Source: an uncultured Muribaculum sp. (GTDB lineage: Bacteria; Bacteroidota; Bacteroidia; Bacteroidales; Muribaculaceae). Taken from it: a stretch of 64,000 nucleotides of DNA. A program made the translations under genes and the position numbers. Positions 55,401-63,661 of this stretch are shown here, piece after piece (position 1 is the first letter of the stretch; each line of letters begins with the position of its first letter). The stretch covers positions 1 through 64,000 of the forward strand of contig NZ_CAJTYX010000011.1 of assembly GCF_910583865.1 (NCBI RefSeq), in the 5' to 3' direction. The notes beneath the pieces were generated by a model that saw nothing but the letters and a program-made list of their open reading frames with translations, did not search any database and was not told the origin of the DNA.

Positions 55401-55513
55401 CTTGCATTGGGATTCATGTCGATGCTGATTCCTTTTGATTGCAGGAATTCGATGACGGTAGGGAGCGCGATGTTTAAGTCTTTTGCTACTTTGCTTATTT
55501 TGTAATTCGCCAT
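52487..55513 (-). CDS. infB: Translation initiation factor IF-2
   Basis: 1008 aa. An N-terminal IF2N domain (YKISKVAKDLNIALPTVIEFL), a long disordered Pro/Glu/Lys/Ala-rich region (about 65-400) with Gly/Asn-rich parts, then the G domain (GHVDHGKTS near 515, DTPGHEAF, NKIDKP), domain II and the C-terminal domains. IF-2 positions fMet-tRNA on the ribosome. Third gene of rimP-nusA-infB, 79 bp after nusA. Confidence 0.98.
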   Translation of the reverse strand: MANYKISKVAKDLNIALPTVIEFLQSKGISIDMNPNARIDEGAYGLLMAEYSSDKAEKSKSEKLSSDRQKERATRPAKEAAPQEIKIGPAVRPTIVGHIDLDAKGQPIKPKAEPKPEPVQPPKQEPKAESRPAPVEKPAAEAPAVPVEKPKATMPEKPAPSQPEPERPKPEPTAPKAAAAPEKAPEKAPQPKPEVKSAAQSEPKAKPQPAAPETKKESPAPVQASALQKAPEAPKQEEKKAEPEVFTTPGSHPAPQLNVIGKIDLSAINQSTRPRRKTKEERRNERNAKNATPGTPGAAANAGGAQGKKRRNRIGKEKVDIEKTSNQQQPGQGRGGNGGRGGNNPSAGNNNNGRDRNAKGKDRNRRNAPQQAPASEEDVQKQVKETLARLINKDKGQKKGIKWRKEKREAFHSREREAAEAEAAESRVLKLTEFVTANDLAVMMDVPINQVIATCMNLGVMVSINQRLDAETINIVADEFGFQTEYVSAEVVEAIHQEEDNEEDLVTRPPIVTVMGHVDHGKTSLLDYIRNANVIAGEAGGITQHIGAYNVKLDDGRRITFLDTPGHEAFTAMRARGAKVTDLCIIIVAADDNVMPQTVEAINHASAAGVPIVFAINKIDKPAANPDKIKEELAQMNYLVEEWGGKYQSQDVSAKKGLGVNELMDKVLLEAEMLDLKANPSRPATGSIIESSLDKGRGYIATVLVQNGTLHVGDIVLAGANYGKIKAMFNERNQRVKEAGPATPVLILGLNGAPQAGDTFNVMPTEQEAREIANKREQLQRELGLRTNKRIGLEEIGRRRAIGNFHELNIIVKGDVDGSIEALSDSLIKLSTDEVKVNVLHKAVGAISESDVALAAASDAIIIGFQVRPSQAARRAAEHDGVEIRLYSVIYQAIEEVKDAMEGMLAPEIKEEVTGTAEVLQVYKISKVGTIAGAIVREGKIKRSCKVRLIRDGIVRYTGELGSLKRFKDDVKEVLSGYDCGISIAGYNDIQEGDLIEAFEEVEVKKSL

Positions 55514-55592
55514 ATATTATGATAGGGGAAATTTTGCGGTTGAAGGTCGAGGGGTGAGGTTGAATGTCGAAGGCTCTCGAAGGATGACACTG

Positions 55593-56849
55593 TCATTCCT
55601 CGAATTCGGCTTTGAGGATGGCGAGCACGTTGTCGACGGTGTCCTCCTCAAGGTCGGCCTTGTCGATGATGTCCTGACGGGGCATGGCGAGAACGTTCTT
55701 TGCTGTGACGCAGCCTATGCTCTTGAGGGCGTCGATTACCCATGTGTCAATCTCGTCCTTGAACTCGTCGAGATAGATGTCGTCATTGAAATCCTCACCG
55801 TTGTCGCGGTATACGTCGATGACATATCCGGTGAGTTTTGACGCGAGCTTGATGTTGAGGGCGTTCTTACCGATGGCCAAAGGCACTTCCTCGGGACGCA
55901 GGAACACCTCGGCGCGCTTCTCCTCCTCGTTGAGGCGCATCGATGAGATCTTTGCCGGGCTGAGGGCTCGCTGTATGAAAAGCTCTGTGTTCTTGGTGTA
56001 GGGGATCACGTCGATGTTCTCGTTGCGGAGTTCACGCACGATTCCATGTATGCGTGAGCCTTTCACGCCTACACATGCGCCTACGGGATCGATATGGTCG
56101 TCGAAGCTTTCCACGGCGATCTTGGCTCGTTCGCCCGGTATGCGTGCTACGGCGCGTATGCTGATGAGTCCGTCGTGGATTTCCGGCACCTCTATCTCGA
56201 AGAGACGGCGCAGGAAGTCCTCGGACGTACGCGATACGATGATGCGTATGTTGTTGTTCTTGTTTTCTACGGTCTTGATCACGGCGCGCACGTTCTCGCC
56301 CTTGCGGAAGAAGTCTCCCGGGATAGCTTCCGGACGCGGGAGGAGCAGCTCGTTGTCCTCGGAGTCGAGCAGGAGGGTCTCTTTGCTCCATGTCTGGTAG
56401 ACCTCACCGTTGACCAGTTCGCCTTCACGACCCTTGAACTGGGCGAAGATGGCCTCTTTCTGGAGGTCGAGAATCTTCGACTGGAGGGTCTGGCGGAGAT
56501 TGAGGATGGCACGGCGGCCGAATTTCTCGAATATGATCTCGCGGGTGTGCTCCTCGCCGATCTCCACGTCGGGGTTGTCGTCGGCGCGGGCATCCGAGAG
56601 GGAGATCTGTGTATATGGGTTGTGGACCTCTCCGTCGGGGACTACTTCAAGGTTCTGGAATATCTGTACGTCGCCTTTGTCGGGGTTCATTATCACGTCG
56701 AGATTCTCGTCGGTGCCGAACATCTTGGAAAGCACGTTGCGGAATGATTCCTCAAGCACGGAAATCATCGTGGTCTTGTCGATGTGCTTCAGTTCCTTGA
56801 ACTCAGCGAAACGTTCCACCATGTTGGTGGATTCCTCTTTTTTAGCCAT
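55593..56849 (-). CDS. nusA: Transcription termination/antitermination protein NusA
   Basis: 418 aa. The N-terminal RNA polymerase-binding domain is followed by an S1 domain (about 130-200) and tandem KH domains (DPVGACVGVKGSRIHGIVREL; AIGKNALNIKLASKLTG), then a C-terminal helix-hairpin region (IGCVTAKNVLAMPRQDI). NusA binds nascent RNA and modulates pausing, termination and antitermination. It follows rimP by 23 bp. Confidence 0.97.
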   Translation of the reverse strand: MAKKEESTNMVERFAEFKELKHIDKTTMISVLEESFRNVLSKMFGTDENLDVIMNPDKGDVQIFQNLEVVPDGEVHNPYTQISLSDARADDNPDVEIGEEHTREIIFEKFGRRAILNLRQTLQSKILDLQKEAIFAQFKGREGELVNGEVYQTWSKETLLLDSEDNELLLPRPEAIPGDFFRKGENVRAVIKTVENKNNNIRIIVSRTSEDFLRRLFEIEVPEIHDGLISIRAVARIPGERAKIAVESFDDHIDPVGACVGVKGSRIHGIVRELRNENIDVIPYTKNTELFIQRALSPAKISSMRLNEEEKRAEVFLRPEEVPLAIGKNALNIKLASKLTGYVIDVYRDNGEDFNDDIYLDEFKDEIDTWVIDALKSIGCVTAKNVLAMPRQDIIDKADLEEDTVDNVLAILKAEFEE

Positions 56850-56872
56850 GGGGGATATGTGGTGTATTGTGG

Positions 56873-57346
56873 TTACTTGAATTCAATAAGATATTTTACG
56901 TATTTGCACTCTTCGGGAGTGAGGGTGACGGGCACGTCGGTTTCCACGGGCTTCTTCTTGCCGGGCTTCCTCACCTTCACTTTCGTGGTGACGGTGAACG
57001 AGCGGGCCTCGTCGGCGACTTCCGTGAGCGTCCCTTTTATCTTCCGGCCGTCGAGCGTCAGTACCTCGACCGGATTCCCTACGTTTTTATAATACTGCCC
57101 GGGAACCTTGAATGGCGCTGTAAGGCCTGCGGAACCCACCTCAAGCTCGTAGTCCTCGACGTCGCGATCAAACCGTTCCTCGATTTTACGGGTTATTTCC
57201 ACGCATTTGTCGATATCCATGCTTTCGGGGCTGTCGACCTCGACTATTATACTGTTGCCGGGCCTTACCTCGACATCGACCAGGAACAGGTCGGTGCCTT
57301 CGATGGCTTCGTTGACGGTGGCGATAAGCAGATTCTTGTCAATCAT
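56873..57346 (-). CDS. rimP: Ribosome maturation factor RimP
   Basis: 157 aa from MIDKNLLIA (57346); seven upstream codons in the frame are not conserved in style. Features: DLFLVDVEVRPGNSIIVEVDS, VEITRKIEERFDRDVEDYELEVGSAGL, the RimP signature. It assists 30S subunit assembly. First gene of rimP-nusA-infB. Confidence 0.95.
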   Translation of the reverse strand: MIDKNLLIATVNEAIEGTDLFLVDVEVRPGNSIIVEVDSPESMDIDKCVEITRKIEERFDRDVEDYELEVGSAGLTAPFKVPGQYYKNVGNPVEVLTLDGRKIKGTLTEVADEARSFTVTTKVKVRKPGKKKPVETDVPVTLTPEECKYVKYLIEFK

Positions 57347-57368
57347 ATTGTTGGTTGTTATAAACAAT

Positions 57369-57393
57369 CGGAGGGGACTTGCGGTCCCCTCCG
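57369..57393 (-). promoter_or_regulatory. 5'-leader hairpin of the rimP-nusA-infB transcript
   Basis: Perfect 10-bp stem CGGAGGGGAC / GTCCCCTCCG with a 5-nt loop (CGCAA on the minus strand), followed by ATTGTTTAT. It lies about 8 nt after the predicted transcription start and 23 nt before the rimP ATG. It could stabilise the 5' end, act as an attenuator, or serve as a terminator for the upstream endonuclease gene. Confidence 0.6.
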
Positions 57394-57408
57394 AGCACGA
57401 TTATGCTG

Positions 57409-57440
57409 CAAATTTACTATAATTATCGTGAAAAAACAAG
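57409..57440 (-). promoter_or_regulatory. Promoter of rimP-nusA-infB
   Basis: Minus strand CTTG (57437-57440), 20-nt spacer, TAAATTTG (57409-57416), a strong match to the Bacteroides consensus. The predicted start of transcription is near 57402. Confidence 0.7.
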
Positions 57441-57500
57441 CTTGCCATGCCGGAGGTGGTGAGAGTACGATTATAGAATGGTATATTTAACAAAGTTTAA

Positions 57501-58601
57501 CTAATTAACTTCTTTCACGAGGAATATCTGGGTCGGGAAATGGTCGGAATAGCCGTTGAGGAACTGACCCCTGGAGAAGGTGCGCAGAGGATAGTTCTTA
57601 TATACTCCCGATTTTGTGCGCAGGAAAGGGAAATTGTGTACGGTGGCTTTCCAATATTGCATTCCGTGTGGTGTGCCGGGGACGAGGTTGCCCGACACGA
57701 TGATCTGGTCGAAAAGGTTCCATTGTCCTTTGTAGCATAGTGTGCCTACGCCGTTGTCAAGAATCCACCAGAAAGGATTGTAGAAACCGTCGGCGGAGGC
57801 TTGTTCGCGTTCGCGCACAGCTCCGAGCGCCACCGCGCACGATTTATCGGACGGATCGTCGTTGAGGTCGCCCATGACGATTATCCCTTGTGTGGGATCG
57901 ACAGCGCGAAGCGAGTCGGCGATAGACTTCGACAGGTGTGCGGCAGCTTCCCTGCGGTAGCTTGACTGTTCTTGGCCTCCCAGCCGCGACGGCCAATGAT
58001 TTACGATGAAGCTCATTGGAGCGTCGAATATTGTCCCCGACACCACGAGCTGGTCGCGCGTGAGGAAGTCAGGCTCGTCGGGGATGACGAGACGATGGTT
58101 GTTGACCGACCCGAGCGTGAAATATAGAGGATTATACAGAAGGCCTACATCCACTCCGCGTAGGTCGGGCGAGTCGTGATGTACGATGCCGAGATTCCAC
58201 GGCTGCCGGCCGCGTGCGGCGAGAGTATCGTCGACGGCACGGACGAGATCTTCGATGACGCTCCGGTTTTCAATCTCGCTGATGCCTATGACGGCAGGGC
58301 CGTAGGGGGTCTCTGGAGTGTCGAATGAGGCTATCGCGCGAGCGAGATTGCCAATCTTCTTCCAATACTTTTCAGAATCCCACATGCGTGCACCCTCCGG
58401 CGAGAATTCACGGTCGTAGGTGCCGTTGGAATTTATTGTGTCGAACAGGTTCTCGAGGTTGTAGAATGCCACTCCGGCCACGAGATACTGCTTGGCTTCC
58501 GAGGCGTCGGAAGCGTTGTCGGACGATGTGGCCGGGGAGGCCGCGCCTGTCAGCGCGGCGGCGATTATTCCCAGCAACGGGATAAGAAGAAATCTGCGCA
58601 T
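57501..58601 (-). CDS. Endonuclease/exonuclease/phosphatase family protein, exported
   Basis: 366 aa. Signal peptide about 1-22. EEP-fold motifs: VAFYNLENLFDT, GISEIENRSVIEDL, VDVGLLYNP, FIVNHWPSRLGG, VMGDLNDDPSD and a terminal NGYSDHFPTQIFL with the catalytic His. Family members cleave nucleic acids or phosphoesters; the export signal suggests an extracytoplasmic nuclease or phosphatase. Divergent from aroQ. Confidence 0.9.
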   Translation of the reverse strand: MRRFLLIPLLGIIAAALTGAASPATSSDNASDASEAKQYLVAGVAFYNLENLFDTINSNGTYDREFSPEGARMWDSEKYWKKIGNLARAIASFDTPETPYGPAVIGISEIENRSVIEDLVRAVDDTLAARGRQPWNLGIVHHDSPDLRGVDVGLLYNPLYFTLGSVNNHRLVIPDEPDFLTRDQLVVSGTIFDAPMSFIVNHWPSRLGGQEQSSYRREAAAHLSKSIADSLRAVDPTQGIIVMGDLNDDPSDKSCAVALGAVREREQASADGFYNPFWWILDNGVGTLCYKGQWNLFDQIIVSGNLVPGTPHGMQYWKATVHNFPFLRTKSGVYKNYPLRTFSRGQFLNGYSDHFPTQIFLVKEVN

Positions 58602-58678
58602 GCTTGAAATGTTGAGTTGGTCCTAAATCAGTTCTATAAACGGATGCTGTTCCCACCGCTAAATTACTCAAAATTTCG

Positions 58679-58686
58679 TAAATTTG
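58679..58686 (+). promoter_or_regulatory. Putative -7 box of aroQ operon
   Basis: TAAATTTG, a full TAnnTTTG match, ending 15 nt before the aroQ ATG, giving a very short leader. Confidence 0.5.
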
Positions 58687-58701
58687 CAGAAATTTTCCAC
58701 G

Positions 58702-59136
58702 ATGGACATACTTATATTAAACGGACCGAATCTCAATCTGCTGGGAGTGAGGGAACCGGGTATTTACGGCAACCGTGATTTCGACGGCTTTCTGGATGAA
58801 TTGCGCCGACGCTATCCGGAGCATAAGCTGCACTATTATCAAAGCAATCATGAAGGTGACATAATCGACCGGCTCCAGGAATATGGTTTCGGCACGGTCG
58901 GCGGCATAGTGCTCAACGCCGGGGCATACACGCACACATCGCTTGCCATAGCCGACTGCATATCGGCCATAAGCGCCCCGGTGGTGGAGGTACATATAAG
59001 TAACGTGCACTCGCGTGAGGAAGTGCGCCATCATTCGATGATATCCGGTGTGTGCCGAGGAGTGATTGCCGGTTTCGGTCTCGACAGCTACCGCTTGGCT
59101 GTCGAGGCGCTTGTGGAAGAAGAAAAAAAGCGTTGA
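58702..59136 (+). CDS. aroQ: Type II 3-dehydroquinate dehydratase
   Basis: 144 aa from the ATG at 58702. Starts MDILILNGPNLNLLGVREPGIYG, the type II signature with active-site residues; also SNHEGDIIDRL, LNAGAYTHTSLAIADCI and EVHISNVHSREEVRHHS. It dehydrates 3-dehydroquinate in the shikimate pathway. Pyruvate kinase follows 13 bp later. Confidence 0.97.
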   Translation: MDILILNGPNLNLLGVREPGIYGNRDFDGFLDELRRRYPEHKLHYYQSNHEGDIIDRLQEYGFGTVGGIVLNAGAYTHTSLAIADCISAISAPVVEVHISNVHSREEVRHHSMISGVCRGVIAGFGLDSYRLAVEALVEEEKKR

Positions 59137-59149
59137 TCAGATTGTTGAG

Positions 59150-60604
59150 ATGAATAAATTTACAAAGATAGTCGCTACGATTTCCGACAGACGGTGTGAT
59201 GTGGAGTTCCTCCGTCAGCTGTATGCCAACGGAATGAATGTTGTGCGCATGAATTCAGCCCATCTACAGGAGGAGGGGTTCAGGAGGATAGTAGAAAATG
59301 TCAGGGCGGTTTCATCATCCATAGGCATACTTATGGACACCAAAGGCCCGGAGATACGCACCACCGTCAACGCCGGCGATGAGGATATAGAGTTCCGTGC
59401 CGGCGACAAGGTGGTTTTCTCGGGAAATCCCGAGGGGGAGACCACGCGCGGCCACATCTGCCTGTCGTATCCCGACATCGCCGGAGACCTCCGTCCCGGA
59501 GCGCGCATACTCATCGATGACGGGGAGCTGTCGTTCGTGGTAGAGGAGATCCGCGGCGACGAGCTATATGCCACTGCGGAGAATGGGGGGATGCTCGGTT
59601 CGCGCAAGAGCGTCAACATCCCGGGCTTCAGCATAGCCCTGCCGTCGCTCACCGAACGTGACCGCCGCAACATCGGCTATGCCATCGACATGGACGTTGA
59701 CTTCATCGCCCACTCGTTCGTGCGCAGTGCCGACGACGTGCGCGACATACAGCGCATACTCGACGAGCGTAATTCCCACATAAAGATTATCTCCAAGATA
59801 GAGAACCAGGAGGGCATAGACAATTTCGACGAGATCCTGGAAGTGTCCTACGGCATAATGATCGCCCGAGGAGACCTCGGCATAGAGGTGGCTGCCGAGC
59901 GTATCCCGGTGATACAGAACGAACTAATACAGAAGTGCGTGGCCGCGCACAAGCCTGTGATAGTGGCCACCCAGATGCTCCATTCGATGATAAACAATCC
60001 AAGGCCGACGCGTGCTGAGGTGAGCGACATAGCCAATGCCGTGACGCAGCATGCCGACGCGCTGATGCTCAGCGGCGAGACGGCCTATGGCAGTTATCCG
60101 GTGGAGGCGATCGCCACCATGTCGCGTGTGGCCATGGAGATGGAACGCGCTCTTTCCGGAAGTCGTCCCACACCGGCCATGGAAGCCGATACGACATCGT
60201 TTCTCGCACGTCAGGCCGTGGCATCCACAATGGTGCTCGGCACGAGGGCCATACTTACCGACAGCTACACGGGACGTACCGCGCGCTACATATCGTCGTA
60301 TCGGGCAAGCTATCCGACGCTCGCCATCTGCTACTATCCTTATGTGGTGCGTCTGTTAGCCTTGAGCTACGGGGTGGTGGCGCTGTACCAGCCGTGCATG
60401 GAGACAACACGGGTGTACCTGCAAAATGCCCTCATCCATCTGCTTGACGGCGGTTATCTCACGAAGGATGACCGCATAGCATATCTGGGAGGTTCTTTCG
60501 GGGAGGGGCATGGCACCTCGTTCCTTGAAATCAACAGCGTGGAGGCTATCATGGATAACTTCCAGTCGTACACCATACCGAATCTGGAAGATGTCGTGCG
60601 TTGA
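59150..60604 (+). CDS. pyk: Pyruvate kinase
   Basis: 484 aa from the ATG at 59150 (MNKFTKIVATISD); a longer frame back to 59066 is inside aroQ. Features: LMDTKGPEIRT, FIAHSFVRSADDV, KIISKIENQEGI with the catalytic Lys, IMIARGDLGIEV, and PTRAEVSDIANAV ... LMLSGETAYGSYPVEA. It transfers phosphate from phosphoenolpyruvate to ADP. Overlaps the next gene by 14 nt. Confidence 0.97.
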   Translation: MNKFTKIVATISDRRCDVEFLRQLYANGMNVVRMNSAHLQEEGFRRIVENVRAVSSSIGILMDTKGPEIRTTVNAGDEDIEFRAGDKVVFSGNPEGETTRGHICLSYPDIAGDLRPGARILIDDGELSFVVEEIRGDELYATAENGGMLGSRKSVNIPGFSIALPSLTERDRRNIGYAIDMDVDFIAHSFVRSADDVRDIQRILDERNSHIKIISKIENQEGIDNFDEILEVSYGIMIARGDLGIEVAAERIPVIQNELIQKCVAAHKPVIVATQMLHSMINNPRPTRAEVSDIANAVTQHADALMLSGETAYGSYPVEAIATMSRVAMEMERALSGSRPTPAMEADTTSFLARQAVASTMVLGTRAILTDSYTGRTARYISSYRASYPTLAICYYPYVVRLLALSYGVVALYQPCMETTRVYLQNALIHLLDGGYLTKDDRIAYLGGSFGEGHGTSFLEINSVEAIMDNFQSYTIPNLEDVVR

Positions 60605-61265
60605 TCCGGACACCGAGCGGTATATCCTCGGACATATCGACGCTGAACCTCCCGTGCTCGCCGACCTCAACCGCACCACGCATGTGAGGTGTCTGTATCC
60701 CAACATGTGCTCAGGCCATCTGCAAGGGCGCATACTTAAGATGCTCGTGCGCATGATACGTCCTCGCCGTGTGCTTGAGTTGGGCACTTTCACGGGATAT
60801 TCCGCGCTCTGCCTTGCCGAGGGGCTCGCAGAAGGCGGGGAGGTGCACACCGTCGAGATCAACGACGAGCTGACCGACATGGTGGAGGAATATTTCGAGC
60901 GCGCCGGTTATCGTGAGCGGCTTCATCTACATGTGGGTGACGCTTCTGTAGTCGTGCCGGATATAAGTGCCGAACCGTGGGACCTTGTATTCATCGACGC
61001 AAACAAGCGTTCTTACTGCGATTACTACCGGATGGTGCTCCCGCTGGTAAGACCCGGGGGATTCATCATCGCCGACAATACACTTTGGTACGGCAAGATG
61101 ACCGACGGACGTTCGCACGACGCGCAGACACTCGGCATCATGGAGTTCAACGACATGGTGGCCGCCGATACGTCGGTAGAGAAGGTAATGCTCCCTCTGC
61201 GCGACGGGCTTACCATAATATGGAAAAAGGGTGAGCCAATATCGTCCGTCGGGTGTTATAATTAA
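60591..61265 (+). CDS. Class I SAM-dependent O-methyltransferase
   Basis: 224 aa from the ATG at 60591. Motif I VLELGTFTGYSALCLAEGL, EINDEL, DLVFIDANKRSYCDYYRMVLPLVRPGGFIIADNTLW are typical of the catechol-type/caffeoyl-CoA O-methyltransferase family. The physiological acceptor is unknown. It overlaps the end of pyk and precedes rbfA by 25 bp, so co-transcription is likely. Confidence 0.92.
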   Translation: MSCVDPDTERYILGHIDAEPPVLADLNRTTHVRCLYPNMCSGHLQGRILKMLVRMIRPRRVLELGTFTGYSALCLAEGLAEGGEVHTVEINDELTDMVEEYFERAGYRERLHLHVGDASVVVPDISAEPWDLVFIDANKRSYCDYYRMVLPLVRPGGFIIADNTLWYGKMTDGRSHDAQTLGIMEFNDMVAADTSVEKVMLPLRDGLTIIWKKGEPISSVGCYN

Positions 61266-61290
61266 GAAACTCAAAAATCAAGTCATATAT

Positions 61291-61677
61291 ATGGAAACTA
61301 CCCGTCAAGCCAAGATAGCACGTCTGCTCCAGAAGGAGCTTAGTGAGATATTCCGCATGCAGACCGCCAAACTCCGCGGTGTGCTTGTGTCTGTAAGCAG
61401 TGTACGCGTGTCGCCCGACCTGAGCGTGGCTAAAGCCTATCTGTCCGTGTTCCCATCCGACAAGGCTCCCAAGATACTCGACAGCATAAACCATAACGCC
61501 AAGACCATCCGTTACGAACTTGCCCAGAAGGTAAGATACCAACTGCGCAAGACCCCCGAACTGACATTCTATCTCGACGATTCCCTCGATTATCTGGAGA
61601 ATATCGACAACCTGCTTACCCGCGACAAGGAGGCACATCCCGGACATCCCGAAACGGAAGCGCCTGCCGAAGCTTGA
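61291..61677 (+). CDS. rbfA: Ribosome-binding factor A
   Basis: 128 aa from METTRQAKIARLLQKELSEIF. The KH-like RbfA fold is indicated by GVLVSVSSVRVSPDLSVAKAYLSVFP and a C-terminal LTFYLDDSLDYLENIDNLL. It aids 16S rRNA 5'-end maturation and cold adaptation. The start was placed downstream of an in-frame extension that overlaps the methyltransferase. Confidence 0.95.
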   Translation: METTRQAKIARLLQKELSEIFRMQTAKLRGVLVSVSSVRVSPDLSVAKAYLSVFPSDKAPKILDSINHNAKTIRYELAQKVRYQLRKTPELTFYLDDSLDYLENIDNLLTRDKEAHPGHPETEAPAEA

Positions 61678-61719
61678 ATCTACCCACACTCCATTACATT
61701 ATCACGAGCTTGTAACGCG

Positions 61720-62964
61720 ATGGTTGCGCTACGGATTGCATTACGCTACCTTTTCTCGAAAAAGTCACATAGTGCGGTCAACACGATTTCGGTCATTTCT
61801 GTGGCCGGGGTGGCGTTGGCCTCAATGGCCATCGTGTGCATACTTTCCGTGTTCAACGGGTTCACCGACCTGGCCCTCCGGCAGGCGTCGGCGCTGTCGC
61901 CGGATTTGCGCGTAGAGCCTGTGGAAGGGAAGGTAGTGGCCGGAGGGGATTCTCTGGCGGCGATTGTCCGCGGTGTCGACGGTGTGGCATATGCGTCACC
62001 GGTTGTAGAGGAACGTGCGTTGGCCATCTGCGGCGACAAGCAGATGCCAGTGCGGATGAAGGGAGTGGCCGACGGCTACGACCGCATGTCGGATATCGAC
62101 CGCGTGGTGAAGGAGGATGGCGTGTTTGCGCTGCACGACAGTCTTGTAGGCGACATCGCCACTCTGAGCGTCGGGGCGGCCCTATCGCTTGAAGCACGCC
62201 CTACGTCGCTCAGCCGTGTGAGGCTTTATGTGCCTCAGCGCGTGGGGCGCATAAATCCGGCTAATCCTGCGGCCTCGTTCCGTGGCGATACCCTGACTGT
62301 GGGTGGTGTCTACCAGACAGACCAGGCGGAGACTGATGCCGATGGTGTGATAGTTCCCCTCACTACGGCGCGACGTCTGCTTGATTATGCCGACGAGGCG
62401 AGCGCCATCGAGGTCAAACTCGATGAAGGCGAGTCGACCGGTGACGTGTCCGCACGGATCGGGCAGCGGCTCGGTCCGGGATTCGCAGTGAAGGACAGGC
62501 TTGCCCAACAGGAAGAGTCCTTCCGGATGATTGCCGTGGAGAAGTGGGTGACATTCTGTATGTTGGCGTTCATACTCGTTATAGCTTCATTCAACGTGGT
62601 ATCAACGTTGTGCATGCTGGTGATAGAGAAGGATGCCAATATCCGAACGTTGTTCGCGCTCGGTGCATCGCGCGGCATGGTGTCGCGTATATTCATGACG
62701 GAAGGATGGCTGATATCGCTCATAGGGGGGGTGGCCGGCGTGATCGTGGGTGCGGCTCTGAGTCTCGCCCAGGAGCGGTTCGGCTTCATACGCCTTGGGG
62801 GAAACCACGAGGTGATGACTACCGATGTCTATCCGGTGCACCTTTATCTGGGCGACATGCTGATTGTGCTTGCATTGGTAGCGGTGGTCGGATTTATCAC
62901 TTCGGCTCTTACCGCTATTATCGCCCGTGGCAGGTTTTCTTTGTCATTGAAGGGAGAACCGTGA
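61720..62964 (+). CDS. LolE/FtsX-family ABC transporter permease
   Basis: 414 aa. One N-terminal membrane helix (about 22-45, ISVISVAGVALASMAIVCILSVF), a large periplasmic domain, and three C-terminal helices in FtsX style (about 270-292, 320-345 and 375-400). In Bacteroidales this type next to rbfA is annotated as a lipoprotein-releasing system permease. No ATPase or second permease gene adjoins, so the full transporter must be assembled from elsewhere. Confidence 0.9.
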   Translation: MVALRIALRYLFSKKSHSAVNTISVISVAGVALASMAIVCILSVFNGFTDLALRQASALSPDLRVEPVEGKVVAGGDSLAAIVRGVDGVAYASPVVEERALAICGDKQMPVRMKGVADGYDRMSDIDRVVKEDGVFALHDSLVGDIATLSVGAALSLEARPTSLSRVRLYVPQRVGRINPANPAASFRGDTLTVGGVYQTDQAETDADGVIVPLTTARRLLDYADEASAIEVKLDEGESTGDVSARIGQRLGPGFAVKDRLAQQEESFRMIAVEKWVTFCMLAFILVIASFNVVSTLCMLVIEKDANIRTLFALGASRGMVSRIFMTEGWLISLIGGVAGVIVGAALSLAQERFGFIRLGGNHEVMTTDVYPVHLYLGDMLIVLALVAVVGFITSALTAIIARGRFSLSLKGEP

Positions 62965-63028
62965 ATGCATAATCAACAATTAGATTCATAATGGGAATGG
63001 TGAAGTGGAATTGATAGACAGAATATTT

Positions 63029-63059
63029 TTTGCAGGGAATTAAAATTGAGTTAAATTTG
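63029..63059 (+). promoter_or_regulatory. Consensus promoter of sigma factor gene, probably leaderless
   Basis: TTTG (63029-63032), 19-nt spacer, TAAATTTG (63052-63059): an exact match to both Bacteroides elements. The ATG is at 63064, 4 nt after the -7 box, so the mRNA should begin at or next to the start codon. Confidence 0.75.
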
Positions 63060-63063
63060 CGGC

Positions 63064-63645
63064 ATGGCAGAAACCGAGGAATCACGTCTGATACTTGAGC
63101 TGCGCGCCGATTCGGTCAAGGCTTTCAATGAGCTTTACCGGATGTACGTGTCGCAGTTGTATTATTTCAGCCTCCGCTACACCAAGTCGGCATGTGATGC
63201 CGAAGAGATTGTCCACGACGTGTTCGTGCGGCTATGGAACATGCGCAGGCATGTGAAGGCCACGGCCACGTTGCGCCCGTTGCTGTTTGTCATGGCCAAA
63301 CATTACCTGATAAACGCGATGCGCTCGAATGTGGCCTCGCGCACATACGAGGATTATCTGGCCTATTCCGACACGGTCGCCGACAATTCATCGCAAAAGA
63401 TAGAATATGACGATTTCTGCCGCCAGTTGACCGCCGCTCTGAACAAGTTGCCGGCAACCCAGCGCGACTCCATAGTGTTGTCGAGGTTCGAGGGGAAGTC
63501 GGTCGACGAGATTTCGGTCATACTCAATGTGAGCAAGCAGACAGTGTATAATAGTATCCACCTCGGGTTGAAACGGCTTAAGGGACTGTTGGGTGACATT
63601 ATATTGCTTGCTGTAGTCTGTGCGAATGAAATTTTTACGATATAG
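63064..63645 (+). CDS. ECF-type RNA polymerase sigma factor
   Basis: 193 aa. Region 2 (FNELYRMYVSQLYYFSLRYTKSACDAEEIVHDVFVRLW) and region 4 (LPATQRDSIVLSRFEGKSVDEISVILNVSKQTVYNSIHLGLKRL) with a helix-turn-helix are clear, fitting the Bacteroidetes ECF family usually paired with FecR-like anti-sigma factors and SusC/SusD or TonB loci. The predicted anti-sigma gene starts 16 bp later. The start is fixed because the next Met lies inside region 2. Confidence 0.95.
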   Translation: MAETEESRLILELRADSVKAFNELYRMYVSQLYYFSLRYTKSACDAEEIVHDVFVRLWNMRRHVKATATLRPLLFVMAKHYLINAMRSNVASRTYEDYLAYSDTVADNSSQKIEYDDFCRQLTAALNKLPATQRDSIVLSRFEGKSVDEISVILNVSKQTVYNSIHLGLKRLKGLLGDIILLAVVCANEIFTI

Positions 63646-63661
63646 TTAATCGGAATCACAT

